The notes beneath the pieces are model-generated. The model had not been told where the DNA came from. It did no database searches and saw only the letters and a list, made by a program, of their open reading frames with translations. Positions 34,228-43,251 of a stretch of DNA of 59,396 nt are shown here, piece after piece. The stretch covers positions 1 through 59,396 of the forward strand of contig JACMRL010000012.1 of the NCBI GenBank assembly GCA_014376435.1. The letters are read 5' to 3'. Source of the DNA: Bdellovibrio sp. (GTDB lineage: Bacteria; Bdellovibrionota; Bdellovibrionia; Bdellovibrionales; Bdellovibrionaceae). Every line of letters begins with the position of its first letter. Positions within the stretch are counted from its first letter, which is position 1. The translations under genes and the position numbers were made by a program.

Positions 34228-35038
34228 TGTGATCCGGAAAGGTTCTAAAAGTTTTTCCTTAGCAACACTTTTTTTACCCGCAAGTGCTAAAGAAAAAGTT
34301 TATATTTTGTATGCGTGGCTTCGCTACTGCGATGATAGGATTGATTCTCCGAACTCACAGCTTACAGATTTAGAGCAGCTAAAGCGGCAATTCAGCCAGA
34401 ACCAAGCTGATCATCCATTTGCTCAATTACAAAGAATTATTGTTGAAAATAATTTATCCCACGACTATTTCAATGAATTTTTCGAAGGTCTGCGAATGGA
34501 TCTTGAAAATAAGGGCTACGAAAACCTTTTAGATTTAGAGCTTTATTGTTACCGGGTTGCGGGAGTGGTAGGGCTTATTTTGTGTCCGATCATTGGTGCG
34601 AATCATCCGCAAGCGTCCAAGCATGCCAGTGCTTTGGGAATGGGTATGCAGTTGACGAATATATGCCGAGACATTGTTGAAGATGCCAGCAATCACCGTA
34701 TTTATTTGCCTCGCACGATTTTGAATCAAAATTTATCGACGTATGATATTGTCCGGGCGCCTGAATTGTGTCAGTCCGCCGTAATGCAGCTGTTGGCCAG
34801 GGCTGAGATCTTGTATAAAAATGGCAATCAGGGTTTAAAATACCTACCATTTCGCGTCGCGATTGCGGTGGGAAGTGCCTCTTTTATTTATCGAGCGATC
34901 GGGCAAAAAATTTTAAAAAACATGCCAGAAACCTTAAAGAAAAGGGTCGTTGTTGGGAAACTTGAAAAAATAAAATGCGTACTGCAGGGATTCTATTTAG
35001 CCGTTATTTCTAGATTTCAGCGCTTAGAGCCTAGGTGA
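34193..35038 (+). CDS. crtB: Phytoene synthase CrtB
   Basis: 281 residues from ATG 34193, inside the end of crtI. Squalene/phytoene synthase motifs: Arg-Tyr-Cys-Asp-Asp-Arg-Ile-Asp (44-51) and Arg-Asp-Ile-Val-Glu-Asp (159-164) bind Mg-diphosphate; Leu-Gly-Met-Gly-Met-Gln-Leu-Thr-Asn-Ile-Cys precedes the second. It condenses two GGPP to phytoene, the committed step. Last gene of the crtE-crtI-crtB operon; its 3' end overlaps a small minus-strand gene by 22 bases. Confidence 0.95.
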   Translation: MKLGLPLTLPRDVIRKGSKSFSLATLFLPASAKEKVYILYAWLRYCDDRIDSPNSQLTDLEQLKRQFSQNQADHPFAQLQRIIVENNLSHDYFNEFFEGLRMDLENKGYENLLDLELYCYRVAGVVGLILCPIIGANHPQASKHASALGMGMQLTNICRDIVEDASNHRIYLPRTILNQNLSTYDIVRAPELCQSAVMQLLARAEILYKNGNQGLKYLPFRVAIAVGSASFIYRAIGQKILKNMPETLKKRVVVGKLEKIKCVLQGFYLAVISRFQRLEPR

Positions 35039-35202
35039 TCCGTGCTTCCTTTAAGAAATCCCGCAAATGCAAACCACCACCACGACTGTTGGATACCGAC
35101 CCATACAGTTGGACCATTTTGAAAAAGCGCGGCAACGGCACCAAAGGCCACACCAAAAAGGCCGCCAATCAGTGTCCAGCGAATCATATTTTTAATCTTC
35201 AT
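35017..35202 (-). CDS. Small membrane protein convergent with crtB
   Basis: 61 residues from ATG 35202. One Gly/Ala-rich transmembrane helix (residues about 9-27) and a second Trp-rich hydrophobic stretch (Gln-Gln-Ser-Trp-Trp-Trp-Phe-Ala-Phe-Ala-Gly) make a hairpin membrane protein. The stop lies inside the crtB 3' end. Not recognised; the convergence with crtB and membrane nature make a link with the light-harvesting genes possible but unproven. Confidence 0.45.
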   Translation of the reverse strand: MKIKNMIRWTLIGGLFGVAFGAVAALFQNGPTVWVGIQQSWWWFAFAGFLKGSTDHLGSKR

Positions 35203-35300
35203 TAGATAAGTATCTCTCAAGTTCGCTATTTTTTGTCAATGAATCAAAGCACTTTTTTTTACCTATTGACTTCAAGCGTGTGCAGGTCAAGTCTTTACAT

Positions 35301-36221
35301 ATGTTCAGTACGGCTAAATCATTTATGAAAAAAATCTTTGATTATTTATTTATAAAGTTTCTTTCTGAAGAATCTAAAAATCGGATTGAAGCCACGATTT
35401 TGATGGTTGCCATCGCTAGTTTTATGATCCACTTAATCGTAATTTTTCTGGTTGATTTTAAATTGATAGTCTTAGACGACAAAGCAAATCTATTTATAAA
35501 CCCAATCGCGGCCATCTATACACCGTTTTCATTTATCCTAGTCTACGAAGTTTATCTGCTAATTTATTATCTACCAAGATCGATTACAGTCTACATTGGA
35601 AAACAGTACGAAATTATGACGCTGATTCTGATTCGAAAACTTTTTAAAGATTTGTCTGGCTTAAAGCTAACTCCAGATTGGTTTGCCGTAAAAGGCGATA
35701 TGGTTTTTACCTATGATTTGATTTCTACGGTTGTACTGTTTTTCTTAATTTATGTTTTTTACAGTTTGAATCCACAAAAAGAAGAAACCGCCAAAACAAA
35801 ACCCGAAATTTCAGTCGGAACATCTACATTTATTCGGATGAAAAACTATATTGCTACTTTGCTTGTACCCGTGTTCGTATTTATGGCGTCTTACAGCCTT
35901 TTTGTCTGGGTTGATTCAACTTTTTTTGCATCAGATGCAGCGTTAGGCAAAGCTTCCCACGTCGACGGAATCTTTTTTGAACAATTTTTTACGATTCTGA
36001 TTCTGGCGGACGTACTTTTACTTCTGTTCTCTTTTTTACGAACAGATCGATTTAGCATCGTGATCAGAAACTCTGGTTTTGTTATTTCGACCATTCTTAT
36101 AAAAATTTCTTTTGGCACAGAGGGCCTTCTGAATAGCGTCTTGATTGTTGTCGCTGTTGTTTTTGGCGTGACCATACTAGCAATCCAAAAACGTTACGAT
36201 CGTTTAGGTTTTAACTCTTAG
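35301..36221 (+). CDS. Multi-spanning membrane protein, unknown function
   Basis: 306 residues if started at ATG 35301 (GTG 35280 and ATG 35325 are alternatives). Roughly seven hydrophobic helices in two groups separated by a soluble loop (Tyr-Ser-Leu-Asn-Pro-Gln-Lys-Glu-Glu). No transport or catalytic motif recognised. It is isolated by about 80 bases from the carotenoid genes and has no operon partner. Confidence 0.7.
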   Translation: MFSTAKSFMKKIFDYLFIKFLSEESKNRIEATILMVAIASFMIHLIVIFLVDFKLIVLDDKANLFINPIAAIYTPFSFILVYEVYLLIYYLPRSITVYIGKQYEIMTLILIRKLFKDLSGLKLTPDWFAVKGDMVFTYDLISTVVLFFLIYVFYSLNPQKEETAKTKPEISVGTSTFIRMKNYIATLLVPVFVFMASYSLFVWVDSTFFASDAALGKASHVDGIFFEQFFTILILADVLLLLFSFLRTDRFSIVIRNSGFVISTILIKISFGTEGLLNSVLIVVAVVFGVTILAIQKRYDRLGFNS

Positions 36222-36505
36222 CTGTCAAGCCTCGGAGTTAAAATCGCAGAATCAAAACACCAGGGTTTAAATTTCGATTGCTGACGTAAAAGCAACGCTT
36301 AAAATTTTTCTTTCGCCAAGAAATTTTTGAGATTTTTGGCCTCGTCGGTAACGACGGGTAAGAGCAAACTAAGCAACTCTGCACAGATTTAGATACCAAA
36401 AAAGCAATTGCAAATAAATCTTTTTTAATTGAACTAAGCGCTCATCAGGCCAAGTTCAAATTTAAGTACACATCCAGTGCCGTCGTGTGGTATACGTTAA
36501 ACAAG

Positions 36506-36691
36506 ATGACATTTGCAGAAATGATAGTTTTTATTTTATTAGTCATAGTAGTTAGCTTTATTTTTTCTCCATTGCAAAAAAGATTAGAAAAGAAGCTTTA
36601 CATTTTTTTTAAGTCACGAAAATCTTATTCTCGTCATAGCTCAACCATTGATGTAACCAACTCAATTAAAAAGGATAAAAAAAATGAATAA
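36506..36691 (+). CDS. Small membrane-anchored protein preceding SPFH gene
   Basis: 61 residues from ATG 36506 (GTG 36485 possible). One N-terminal membrane helix (Glu-Met-Ile-Val-Phe-Ile-Leu-Leu-Val-Ile-Val-Val) followed by a basic cytosolic tail. It overlaps the downstream prohibitin-like gene by 8 bases, so the two are probably translationally coupled; small partner of an SPFH protein is a reasonable inference. Confidence 0.55.
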   Translation: MTFAEMIVFILLVIVVSFIFSPLQKRLEKKLYIFFKSRKSYSRHSSTIDVTNSIKKDKKNE

Positions 36692-37595
36692 TTTTAATGC
36701 GAATTCACCTGAATTTTTAGCGCGTTTTTGGAGTCGCGGGTTCTTCGCAATCATGGCCTTAGCCGGACTTATTTTCTTTTTTAGTTCGTATTCCGTAATT
36801 TCTCCGGGATATACGGGGGTTATATTTAATATTTGGACAGGTTCGTTAAGAACTGTTCCGCAAGGAATTGCTTGGCGTTTTCCCTTTATCACGCAAGTAC
36901 AAAGTTATCCAACCGCCTTACGGACTTATACGATGGTTCGCCGCAGTGGCGAAGGTTCATCAGCAGGCGACGATAGTATTGATTTACCCACACGTGAGGG
37001 GCAGCATATCACGCAAGATATTTCAGTGACCTACAACACCTCTGAAGAGCAAGCGGCGCAAGTGTTTAAAGCTTTTCGTGGTGCTGATATCAGTGATATT
37101 GAGTCGACATTTATTCGCAGAACGATTATCACAGTCGCGCAAAATACCGCGGGTCAGATGTCTTTGTCCGAAGTGATTTCTGCGAAACGAAATGACTTGC
37201 AAGAGAATATTCAAAAAATCCTTACAGCTGAATTAGAAAAAATGGGTTTTCATTTAGATAAAGTCAATTTAGGTGCAAGTCATCTTCCTGAATCATTAGA
37301 AAAACAAATGCAGCAAAAGATGGCGGCCCAGCAGCAAGCGCAGCAAGCGGAATATGAATTGCAAAAACAACAGATGTTGGCAAAAGCTGAAGTTGCTAAA
37401 GCGGAAGGCGAAGGGCAATCGATTCTTGTGCGCGCCAAGGCTCAGGCGGAAGCCAACCGACTTTTGCAGTCAACGTTGAGTCAAAATTTAATTCAAAGTA
37501 AAGCGATTGATAAATGGAATGGAGTGCTACCTCAAGTATCGGGTGGATCGACTCCTTTTATTGATTTGAGAAATTTAAAAGCTAGTAAAGAATAA
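36684..37595 (+). CDS. Prohibitin-like SPFH/Band 7 membrane protein
   Basis: 303 residues. A single N-terminal membrane helix (about 19-38) is followed by the SPFH domain (Val-Ile-Ser-Pro-Gly-Tyr-Thr-Gly-Val, Gly-Ile-Ala-Trp-Arg-Phe-Pro-Phe) and a long Gln/Ala/Glu coiled coil (about 210-270, Gln-Gln-Gln-Ala-Gln-Gln-Ala). This is the prohibitin/HflK-C-like layout; such proteins form ring-shaped membrane scaffolds. No NfeD or FtsH partner is adjacent. ATG 36684 lies inside the preceding small gene. Confidence 0.87.
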   Translation: MNNFNANSPEFLARFWSRGFFAIMALAGLIFFFSSYSVISPGYTGVIFNIWTGSLRTVPQGIAWRFPFITQVQSYPTALRTYTMVRRSGEGSSAGDDSIDLPTREGQHITQDISVTYNTSEEQAAQVFKAFRGADISDIESTFIRRTIITVAQNTAGQMSLSEVISAKRNDLQENIQKILTAELEKMGFHLDKVNLGASHLPESLEKQMQQKMAAQQQAQQAEYELQKQQMLAKAEVAKAEGEGQSILVRAKAQAEANRLLQSTLSQNLIQSKAIDKWNGVLPQVSGGSTPFIDLRNLKASKE

Positions 37596-37870
37596 TTTTT
37601 AAAAAGAAATACCAATCGAAGCTCTTTTCATCTGGAATATGCAAAAAAGTATTAGCCGGTTTAGTATGACCTTTGCCTTACAGATGAAGTTAAATCTAAA
37701 AGCAAATTCATTGTTTATATTTTCGAATGAGTAGAGCACGCACGATTTTTAAATAAAAAAGTGAGTGCCTTCGTTTAATTTTTCCTTTGCACGTTATTCT
37801 AGCTTTTAACGATGTGGCATACAAAATGCATTTTATTCCGAAGTGATGCTGCTCACCAAATGGAGGAAAA

Positions 37871-38992
37871 ATGGTACAAGCCTTAGGTTATGCTACTGAA
37901 TCTGCAACAGGGAAACTAAAGCCCTATGAATTTAAAAGAAAAGATCTTGCGGAAAATGAAGTTCAGATTTCCGTGAAGTACTGTGGAGTCTGCCATTCTG
38001 ACGTTCATCAAGCCCGCAATGAGTGGAACAATACAAATTATCCTTGCATGCCCGGACACGAAATCGTTGGGATTGTTGAAAAAAAAGGAGCCAAAGTTAA
38101 AAATTTAAAAGTGGGCGAGCTTGTTGGCGTGGGCTGTATGATTGAATCTTGCCAGGACTGCGAAAGCTGTAAAGAGGGTCTTGAGCAATACTGCACCCAA
38201 GGTGCAACGGCCACCTATAACGGAAATATCCGTGAACCTAAAAAATCTAAAAACACTTTTGGTGGCTATTCAGATAAAATTGTTGTGCGCGAAGATTTCG
38301 TGTTAAAAATTCCGGAAAAATTAGCGCCCGAGGCTGTCGCTCCCATTCTTTGTGCGGGCGTCACCACCTATTCGCCATTACGGTATTGGAAAATAGGACC
38401 TGGCGATAAGGTTGCCATTGTCGGCTTCGGCGGACTAGGGAATATGGCCGTTAAGTTAGCAAAAGCGATGGGCGCCGAAGTAACCGTCATTACGGCTCAT
38501 AAAGAAAAAATGGTAGATGCAAAAAAAATTGGTCATAGTGCCATTTTATCTACGGACAAACAGGCTATGAAAAAAGCCGAAAGTTCTTTTGATTTTATTT
38601 TAAGTACGATCCCCCAACCACATGATGCTAATCCATTTATTGCACTTCTAAAGCGCGACGGAGTTTTGACGATCGTAGGGTGTATTGCCCCACTTTCTAA
38701 ACCGCTTGATTTAAGCAAAATGATCATGGATCGTCGAATCCTGGCGGCTTCATTAATCGGTAGTATTGCCGAAACACAAGAAGTTTTAGATTTTTGCGCG
38801 AAACACGATATTCTGCCAGATACCAAATTAATCGAGATCGATGAAATAAATAATGCGTTCGACGATTTAGACAAAGGCGAAGTTGATTATCGGTACGTAA
38901 TCGATATGAGTTCATTAGCGGGGCAACATGAAAATAAAAGCTTGCTGAAAAAGATTGGAATCACGCAAAGTTTAGAACAAAAGTCCTATTAG
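37871..38992 (+). CDS. Zinc-dependent alcohol dehydrogenase (CAD/YahK-type)
   Basis: 373 residues. Catalytic Zn: Cys41 (Cys-Gly-Val-Cys-His-Ser-Asp), His63-Glu64; structural Zn: Cys94, Cys97, Cys100, Cys108. The Rossmann motif is Val-Gly-Phe-Gly-Gly-Leu-Gly-Asn. These place it among cinnamyl-alcohol-dehydrogenase-type aldehyde reductases (YahK, AdhC), normally NADPH-dependent. The last 25 residues extend beyond the family end. Strong ribosome site (TGGAGGAA) before ATG 37871. Monocistronic. Confidence 0.9.
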   Translation: MVQALGYATESATGKLKPYEFKRKDLAENEVQISVKYCGVCHSDVHQARNEWNNTNYPCMPGHEIVGIVEKKGAKVKNLKVGELVGVGCMIESCQDCESCKEGLEQYCTQGATATYNGNIREPKKSKNTFGGYSDKIVVREDFVLKIPEKLAPEAVAPILCAGVTTYSPLRYWKIGPGDKVAIVGFGGLGNMAVKLAKAMGAEVTVITAHKEKMVDAKKIGHSAILSTDKQAMKKAESSFDFILSTIPQPHDANPFIALLKRDGVLTIVGCIAPLSKPLDLSKMIMDRRILAASLIGSIAETQEVLDFCAKHDILPDTKLIEIDEINNAFDDLDKGEVDYRYVIDMSSLAGQHENKSLLKKIGITQSLEQKSY

Positions 38993-39127
38993 CTCACTGA
39001 GTTTTTTTTTGAATGATCGATTTACAAAAAATGGCTTCAGTCTCTGATTATTCACCCACTCTCATTGAAAGTGGAAAAGTTGGCTTAGAAAGTTAAAAAT
39101 CGGTTAGTTTGTTGGTGTAGATTGCTA

Positions 39128-40267
39128 CTAATAGTTCTGATTTAAATACTTTAAAACTTCTGATGATTCATTAATAGTACGATTCGATACAATCGGCTGA
39201 TTTTTAAAGTATCCAAAACTTCTTAAAATATTTGTATGTGTTTGCATCGGGCTTAGGTTTCTTAAGTTTCGTTCTGCATTTGTGTAAATATCTTTGAAGC
39301 TAACGAGGTCGACATTGTACCAAGGAAATTGGCGTAAAGTATAATTTTTTGCCGATTGGGCAACATGACAACTAACGCAATCAATCGTGCCAGGGTTATG
39401 AAAATTTGGATTTTCAAAGCGAAATGCAGCCTTCGCTGCAGCAATAATTTCTGCTTCGTGCTGAGGTGCTAGTATTCTAGAATCGCGAATTAAAATATTT
39501 AAATTTTCTTCGGCGGTAGGTTCTGGAACGATTCCACCCAAAAACCAAACGGGGCGTGGATCAACCCCTCCATTAATAAATCTTTGCGTCTGCGAATCCA
39601 CGCGAGGAATATTGATTGCTTTCATTTCTTTGTCGATAATGTCAAAGCCGCCGAAATCCCAAACACGTCCGCTACCTAAAACTTGCATAAAAGTAATTCG
39701 TGATAAAACACTTTCACCTGTGTATTCAAAAACAAGTGAAGTTAACTTCTTAAAGTAATCACTTTGTAAGCCGTCTTTTTTCAAAAACGGATTTACACCT
39801 AATGGTAAAATTTCATCTTTTGAAGAGAATTCCGCTTTTAGTAAACTGATTTTGCCGATGAATTCTTTAAATTCTTCCGCATTCAAATCATAGAATAAAT
39901 GTAAACTGGCATCGAAAGTCGAAGTGACTCCTCGAACGTTTTCAAGGGGCTGCATGGTGAGTCGGATTTGCTGCTTACATTGAACGGGGGCAGATCCTTC
40001 ATGAAAACAAGGATCAAAACGCATTCCCATAACACGAATATCCTTATAAAGAATTTCATTTGATGGGGTAATCACCAGAGACGGAATTTTTTTAAAAAAT
40101 TCTGCTGGTAAAAGTTTTCCTTTTTTTGCTTGGTGGTCCGCTTTAATCAGCTGATCCCAGTTATTTACTAAAGGCAGCGGAAACAACACAGAAACATCGT
40201 TCAAATCTAAATTTTTTACGGCAAAACATGGTTGATAAATGAAGAAAATCAGCAGAAAAAATCGCAT
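39128..40267 (-). CDS. Exported protein with one c-type heme motif
   Basis: 379 residues with signal peptide (to about residue 16). Near the C terminus is one Cys-Val-Ser-Cys-His heme-attachment motif, preceded by Gly-Thr-Ile-Asp. The N-terminal 290 residues have no recognised domain and include two cysteines (Phe-Asp-Pro-Cys-Phe...Val-Gln-Cys-Lys). A single CxxCH with the rest unassigned suggests a periplasmic cytochrome-c-like redox protein. No electron-transfer partners adjacent. Confidence 0.7.
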   Translation of the reverse strand: MRFFLLIFFIYQPCFAVKNLDLNDVSVLFPLPLVNNWDQLIKADHQAKKGKLLPAEFFKKIPSLVITPSNEILYKDIRVMGMRFDPCFHEGSAPVQCKQQIRLTMQPLENVRGVTSTFDASLHLFYDLNAEEFKEFIGKISLLKAEFSSKDEILPLGVNPFLKKDGLQSDYFKKLTSLVFEYTGESVLSRITFMQVLGSGRVWDFGGFDIIDKEMKAINIPRVDSQTQRFINGGVDPRPVWFLGGIVPEPTAEENLNILIRDSRILAPQHEAEIIAAAKAAFRFENPNFHNPGTIDCVSCHVAQSAKNYTLRQFPWYNVDLVSFKDIYTNAERNLRNLSPMQTHTNILRSFGYFKNQPIVSNRTINESSEVLKYLNQNY

Positions 40268-40372
40268 TTTTTACCCCTACTTAAGTGCAAGTAAGAAGAG
40301 AACCACGGTTCAAAATTTCGGGTCAATGTATATTCATTTAGTTCTCGGTGTTGCTAACCAAATGAGATTGAA

Positions 40373-40643
40373 GGATAGGAAGAATTAAAGCCCTATTAGT
40401 CCATTTAATAAAGTATGAATCCCTTAGTCTTGATTTTGATTTCGCCATTTTTTGGATAAAGTTTCAATAAATTTGTCTCATGGTATCGCTGGGGCTGATC
40501 TCGGCGGCCAGATTGATTATTCTTCGAAGAATTCTTGAGCCGGCCACATGCTTTTGCTGTAAAGCTATGCATGCCGCAGCTCGAACATATCGCCTTGATC
40601 AGAAATTGGCGGTCCTCGGGCTGACCTCAGTTTTGGTGCAGCT
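40373..40643 (-). repeat. Dispersed IS91-like element end, copy 1
   Basis: Begins at GGATAGGAAGAATTAAAGCC. The first 118 bases match copies 3 and 4, and 40491-40643 match copy 3. Relative to copy 3 it has lost 64 bases between two CGCT repeats. It lies downstream of the 3' end of a decayed IS91-like transposase, so it is most likely the element's oriIS-side end. Confidence 0.7.
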
Positions 40644-40855
40644 GAGGGTAGCCCAGATGTTTTAAGATTTTCTTAATGATCTTTGGATCTTCAATCGCCG
40701 CAATAATTCTGATTTACCCGCGGCACTAGAGCCACAAGCTTTTCGATAAACTCTAACTGTGTCATCTTAACCGCTGTAGTTCCATCGTCCCAAGGCTTTT
40801 TGAATTTGTACACGACTTCACCTCTGGCGTTAATGGATTTTAAATGGCTCGGATA
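40627..40855 (-). pseudogene. IS91-family transposase, C-terminal remnant
   Basis: The minus strand encodes Val-Val-Tyr-Lys-Phe-Lys-Lys-Pro-Trp-Asp-Asp-Gly-Thr-Thr and Glu-Phe-Ile-Glu-Lys-Leu-Val-Ala-Leu-Val-Pro-Arg, hallmarks of IS91/IS801-type Y2 transposases. After an internal deletion and frame change it reads Ala-Ala-Ile-Glu-Asp-Pro-Lys...Ile-Leu-Lys-His-Leu-Gly-Tyr-Pro, the usual C terminus. The catalytic Tyr region is missing, so the gene is dead. Confidence 0.75.
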
Positions 40856-41369
40856 CCGATGAAGATGAAGTTGATTTCAGTCCTCGCGTTGGAGTTTCAA
40901 TTACTGCTTCTAAAAAAAATGCCATACTTAAACGAAATCAAGCAGCTTTGAAAGATTTTAGTGTTGAACAGCGCACTTACAATTACGTACTTAGCCTTGA
41001 GCCCGTTCGTTGGCTGGCCATTGATCACGTTTCAGTTACGACCAATCAATCGAAGCAGCAAATCTGGTAGCAACAACCACATTTTTCACAAGTCGTTATG
41101 GCTATTCCTACACGAATTTATTAGAAGACTTTAATGATCAAGAAGACTCTTTGCGACTGACATAAAAACTTAATCTTGATACATCGATTGAAATCTCAAC
41201 CGTTAAGTCGCACGCGATCGCTTCGCAAAATTGGACGACTGATTATATTTTAGATTTATATTCAATTTTTACCGATAGGATTGGTAATTCGATCGGACTT
41301 ACGCAATCAAATTCAACTAATTCAGCGGCCACATATGCTAGCGAAGTAAGTCTTTCGTATTATTTTTAG
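40856..41369 (+). pseudogene. Decayed outer-membrane beta-barrel protein
   Basis: The plus strand carries two stretches in different frames: Phe-Ser-Pro-Arg-Val-Gly-Val-Ser-Ile-Thr...Ser-Leu-Glu-Pro-Val-Arg-Trp-Leu-Ala-Ile, then Tyr-Gly-Tyr-Ser-Tyr-Thr-Asn-Leu-Leu and, past an in-frame TAA, a barrel-like end Glu-Val-Ser-Leu-Ser-Tyr-Tyr-Phe-stop. A terminal Phe is typical of barrel proteins. The 5' part is replaced by the IS91 remnant. Confidence 0.6.
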
Positions 41370-41898
41370 TGCTCAGTATTTAATTTTTAGTTGAGCAAAC
41401 TGTATTTCATATTTTTTTTGCAGGTTTGGTACGTCTCAAAAAGTTCAGTTAGCTAGCGCTTCGACGCTTTTCTAAACATGTAAAAAGAAATCTAACCACA
41501 GAACACTTTAGCAGCGTGCTTAGCAGTTATACGGAGCAATATATTGCGTTCCGGAAAGCATAACGAGAGTGTCTTAATTCCAAAAATCTAGAATGCGGCA
41601 TATTTGAAATAAAAAATGGAATTTTTAGATGATTTGAATTTAAATGCATCTAAACCCAACAATAAAATTAATCACTACAAATGAATCATTTAATTCTAGA
41701 GTAAAAGTACTATTAAATGTTTTTCAATCCTTGGTTTAAAAACCCCGATATCTCAAAATTGAATCAGCTAAAATTTATTTTACATAAGAACCTGCTCGCA
41801 CGGCGCAAACTTTCAACTTACAAGTATCATTCATAAAAAACTCGTGCTACTTTCCCATCGTTTCGATATTACTCGAAATCAATTCAAAGGAGACCTCA
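41370..41898. other. 529-base intergenic region, no gene seen
   Basis: AT-rich spacer between the decayed barrel gene and the fasciclin gene. I found no supported reading frame or RNA. The end holds the fasciclin ribosome site (CAAAGGAGACC). Confidence 0.3.
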
Positions 41899-42324
41899 AT
41901 GTCTAATCAAACACATGATATCGTAGATACAGCAGTTGCTGCCGGTACATTCAAAACTTTAGTTGCAGCTGTTGGAGCCGCGGGTTTAGTCGAGACTTTA
42001 AAAAGTGCTGGTCCGTTCACAGTATTTGCACCAAGCGATGAAGCTTTTGCAAAATTACCAGCTGGTACTGTTGAAAACCTGATCAAACCTGAAAACAAAG
42101 CAAAGCTTGCAGCTATCTTGAAATTTCACGTTATGTCTGGAAAAGTGATGGCTTCAGATGTTACTGGAAAAGTTTTATCGCCAGCTTCAGTGCACGGCGA
42201 AAATTTGCACGTTGACGGTACACACGGTGTTACTGTAAATGGCGCAAAAGTGGTTGCAGCAGATATCTCTTGCACAAATGGCGTTATCCACGTGATCGAT
42301 ACCGTTATTATGCCAAAGCACTAG
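41899..42324 (+). CDS. Fasciclin (FAS1) domain protein
   Basis: 141 residues, a single FAS1 domain: [14 protein letters not shown] (H1-type motif), Leu-Lys-Phe-His-Val and the C-terminal Asn-Gly-Val-Ile-His-Val-Ile-Asp (H2 motif). There is no signal peptide, so it is cytosolic or exported by another route. FAS1 proteins mediate adhesion; single-domain bacterial forms are mostly uncharacterised. Very strong ribosome site (AAAGGAGAC) and a good terminator suggest abundant expression. Confidence 0.92.
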   Translation: MSNQTHDIVDTAVAAGTFKTLVAAVGAAGLVETLKSAGPFTVFAPSDEAFAKLPAGTVENLIKPENKAKLAAILKFHVMSGKVMASDVTGKVLSPASVHGENLHVDGTHGVTVNGAKVVAADISCTNGVIHVIDTVIMPKH

Positions 42325-42353
42325 TCTTTATTTTTTAAAAATTTAGAGCTTTT

Positions 42354-42391
42354 AAAAGCCTTTGGATGTTAAATTCAAAGGCTTTTTTTTT
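42354..42391 (+). terminator. Terminator of the fasciclin gene
   Basis: AAAAGCCTTTG (42354-42364) and CAAAGGCTTTT (42376-42386) pair perfectly around an 11-base loop and are followed by a T-run to 42391. It is a classical rho-independent terminator. Confidence 0.85.
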
Positions 42392-42512
42392 AGCCTTCAA
42401 GATTTTTGACATTTTAACATTCAATAAAATCGTTAAAGAAAATAACATGCAGTTACAAGGTGGCCGACCAATGGTATCGAAGTACAACCAGACAAACAAA
42501 GGAGATCCTGAA

Positions 42513-42794
42513 ATGAAAAAAGCGATTTGGAACGGCGAAGTCATTGCCGAAAGTAACGATACAATTGTCGTTGAAGGAAATCATTATTTTCCAGAACAAA
42601 GCCTTAACAAAAAGTACTTTTCGCCTAGCCAAACCCACACGACCTGCGGCTGGAAAGGCGTTGCCAGCTACTACAATCTAAAAGTAAACGGCGCTGAAAA
42701 TAAAGACGCTGCTTGGTTTTATCCCGACCCTAAAGACGCCGCAAAAAATATCAAGGGCCACGTTGCGTTTTGGAAGGGTGTTGTAACAAACTAA
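42513..42794 (+). CDS. DUF427-family protein
   Basis: 93 residues from ATG 42513, preceded by AAAGGAGATCC. DUF427 is recognised from Trp-Asn-Gly-Glu-Val-Ile-Ala-Glu-Ser, Val-Glu-Gly-Asn-His-Tyr-Phe, Cys-Gly-Trp-Lys-Gly-Val-Ala-Ser-Tyr-Tyr and Ala-Trp-Phe-Tyr-Pro-Asp-Pro-Lys. The family folds as a small beta-barrel; function uncertain. Longer starts upstream would read through the fasciclin terminator and are rejected. Confidence 0.88.
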   Translation: MKKAIWNGEVIAESNDTIVVEGNHYFPEQSLNKKYFSPSQTHTTCGWKGVASYYNLKVNGAENKDAAWFYPDPKDAAKNIKGHVAFWKGVVTN

Positions 42795-42879
42795 AAAATC
42801 AAGACTGATCTTAACCTTCACAGACCGGTCGGGTTCACCTTTGTCCGACTGGGGTTTAGCGGGCGTGATTTAGTTGTTG

Positions 42880-42999
42880 TCACCAAGCTACATAAAGCGC
42901 CGGCAAATTTCTTGGATCTCGCACTATACTCAGTAAACAATCACGACTAAATCCATTTGGACCAATATCATAGCCTTCCAAAATATTTTCATCCGCAGT
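42880..42999 (-). pseudogene. 3' fragment of an unidentified gene cut by repeat copy 2
   Basis: An open minus-strand frame (about 39 codons) ends at TGA 42880-42882 and includes Tyr-Asp-Ile-Gly-Pro-Asn-Gly-Phe-Ser-Arg-Asp and Arg-Asp-Pro-Arg-Asn-Leu-Pro-Ala. It has no start before the boundary with the repeated element at 43000, consistent with a gene truncated by element insertion. Family not recognised. Confidence 0.4.
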
Positions 43000-43062
43000 G
43001 GATAGGAAGAATTAAAGCGCTATCAGTCCATTCAATAAAGTATGAATCCCTTAGTCTTGGTC
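43000..43062 (-). repeat. Dispersed IS91-like element end, copy 2 (short)
   Basis: Only the first 63 bases or so (GGATAGGAAGAATTAAAG through TTAGTCTTGG) match the other three copies. The match then ends. It lacks any transposase sequence. Confidence 0.7.
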
Positions 43063-43251
43063 TTGTGTGAATGACATTTGCTAAACTAATTTCTAAATTA
43101 TCCATAAGAGAAAAAACAAAGAAACTGAAACTAAATTCACAAGAATAGCCTTTTTATTTTAAGTTCACTGATGTGGAAAATATCGAGCCTGGGCTTTTAT
43201 ATAGGAATTGGCGCGTAACTTAAAACCCGCGTTGCACGGGTTTTTCACAAT

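Noticed and set aside
40480..40665. Plus-strand 61-codon frame
   Set aside because: It lies antisense to the IS91-like transposase end and element terminus; the same DNA in copy 3 does not keep it as a gene.
42820..42855. Imperfect hairpin after the DUF427 gene as terminator
   Set aside because: The stem is only eight pairs with a mismatch and is followed by GGTTTAG rather than a T-run.
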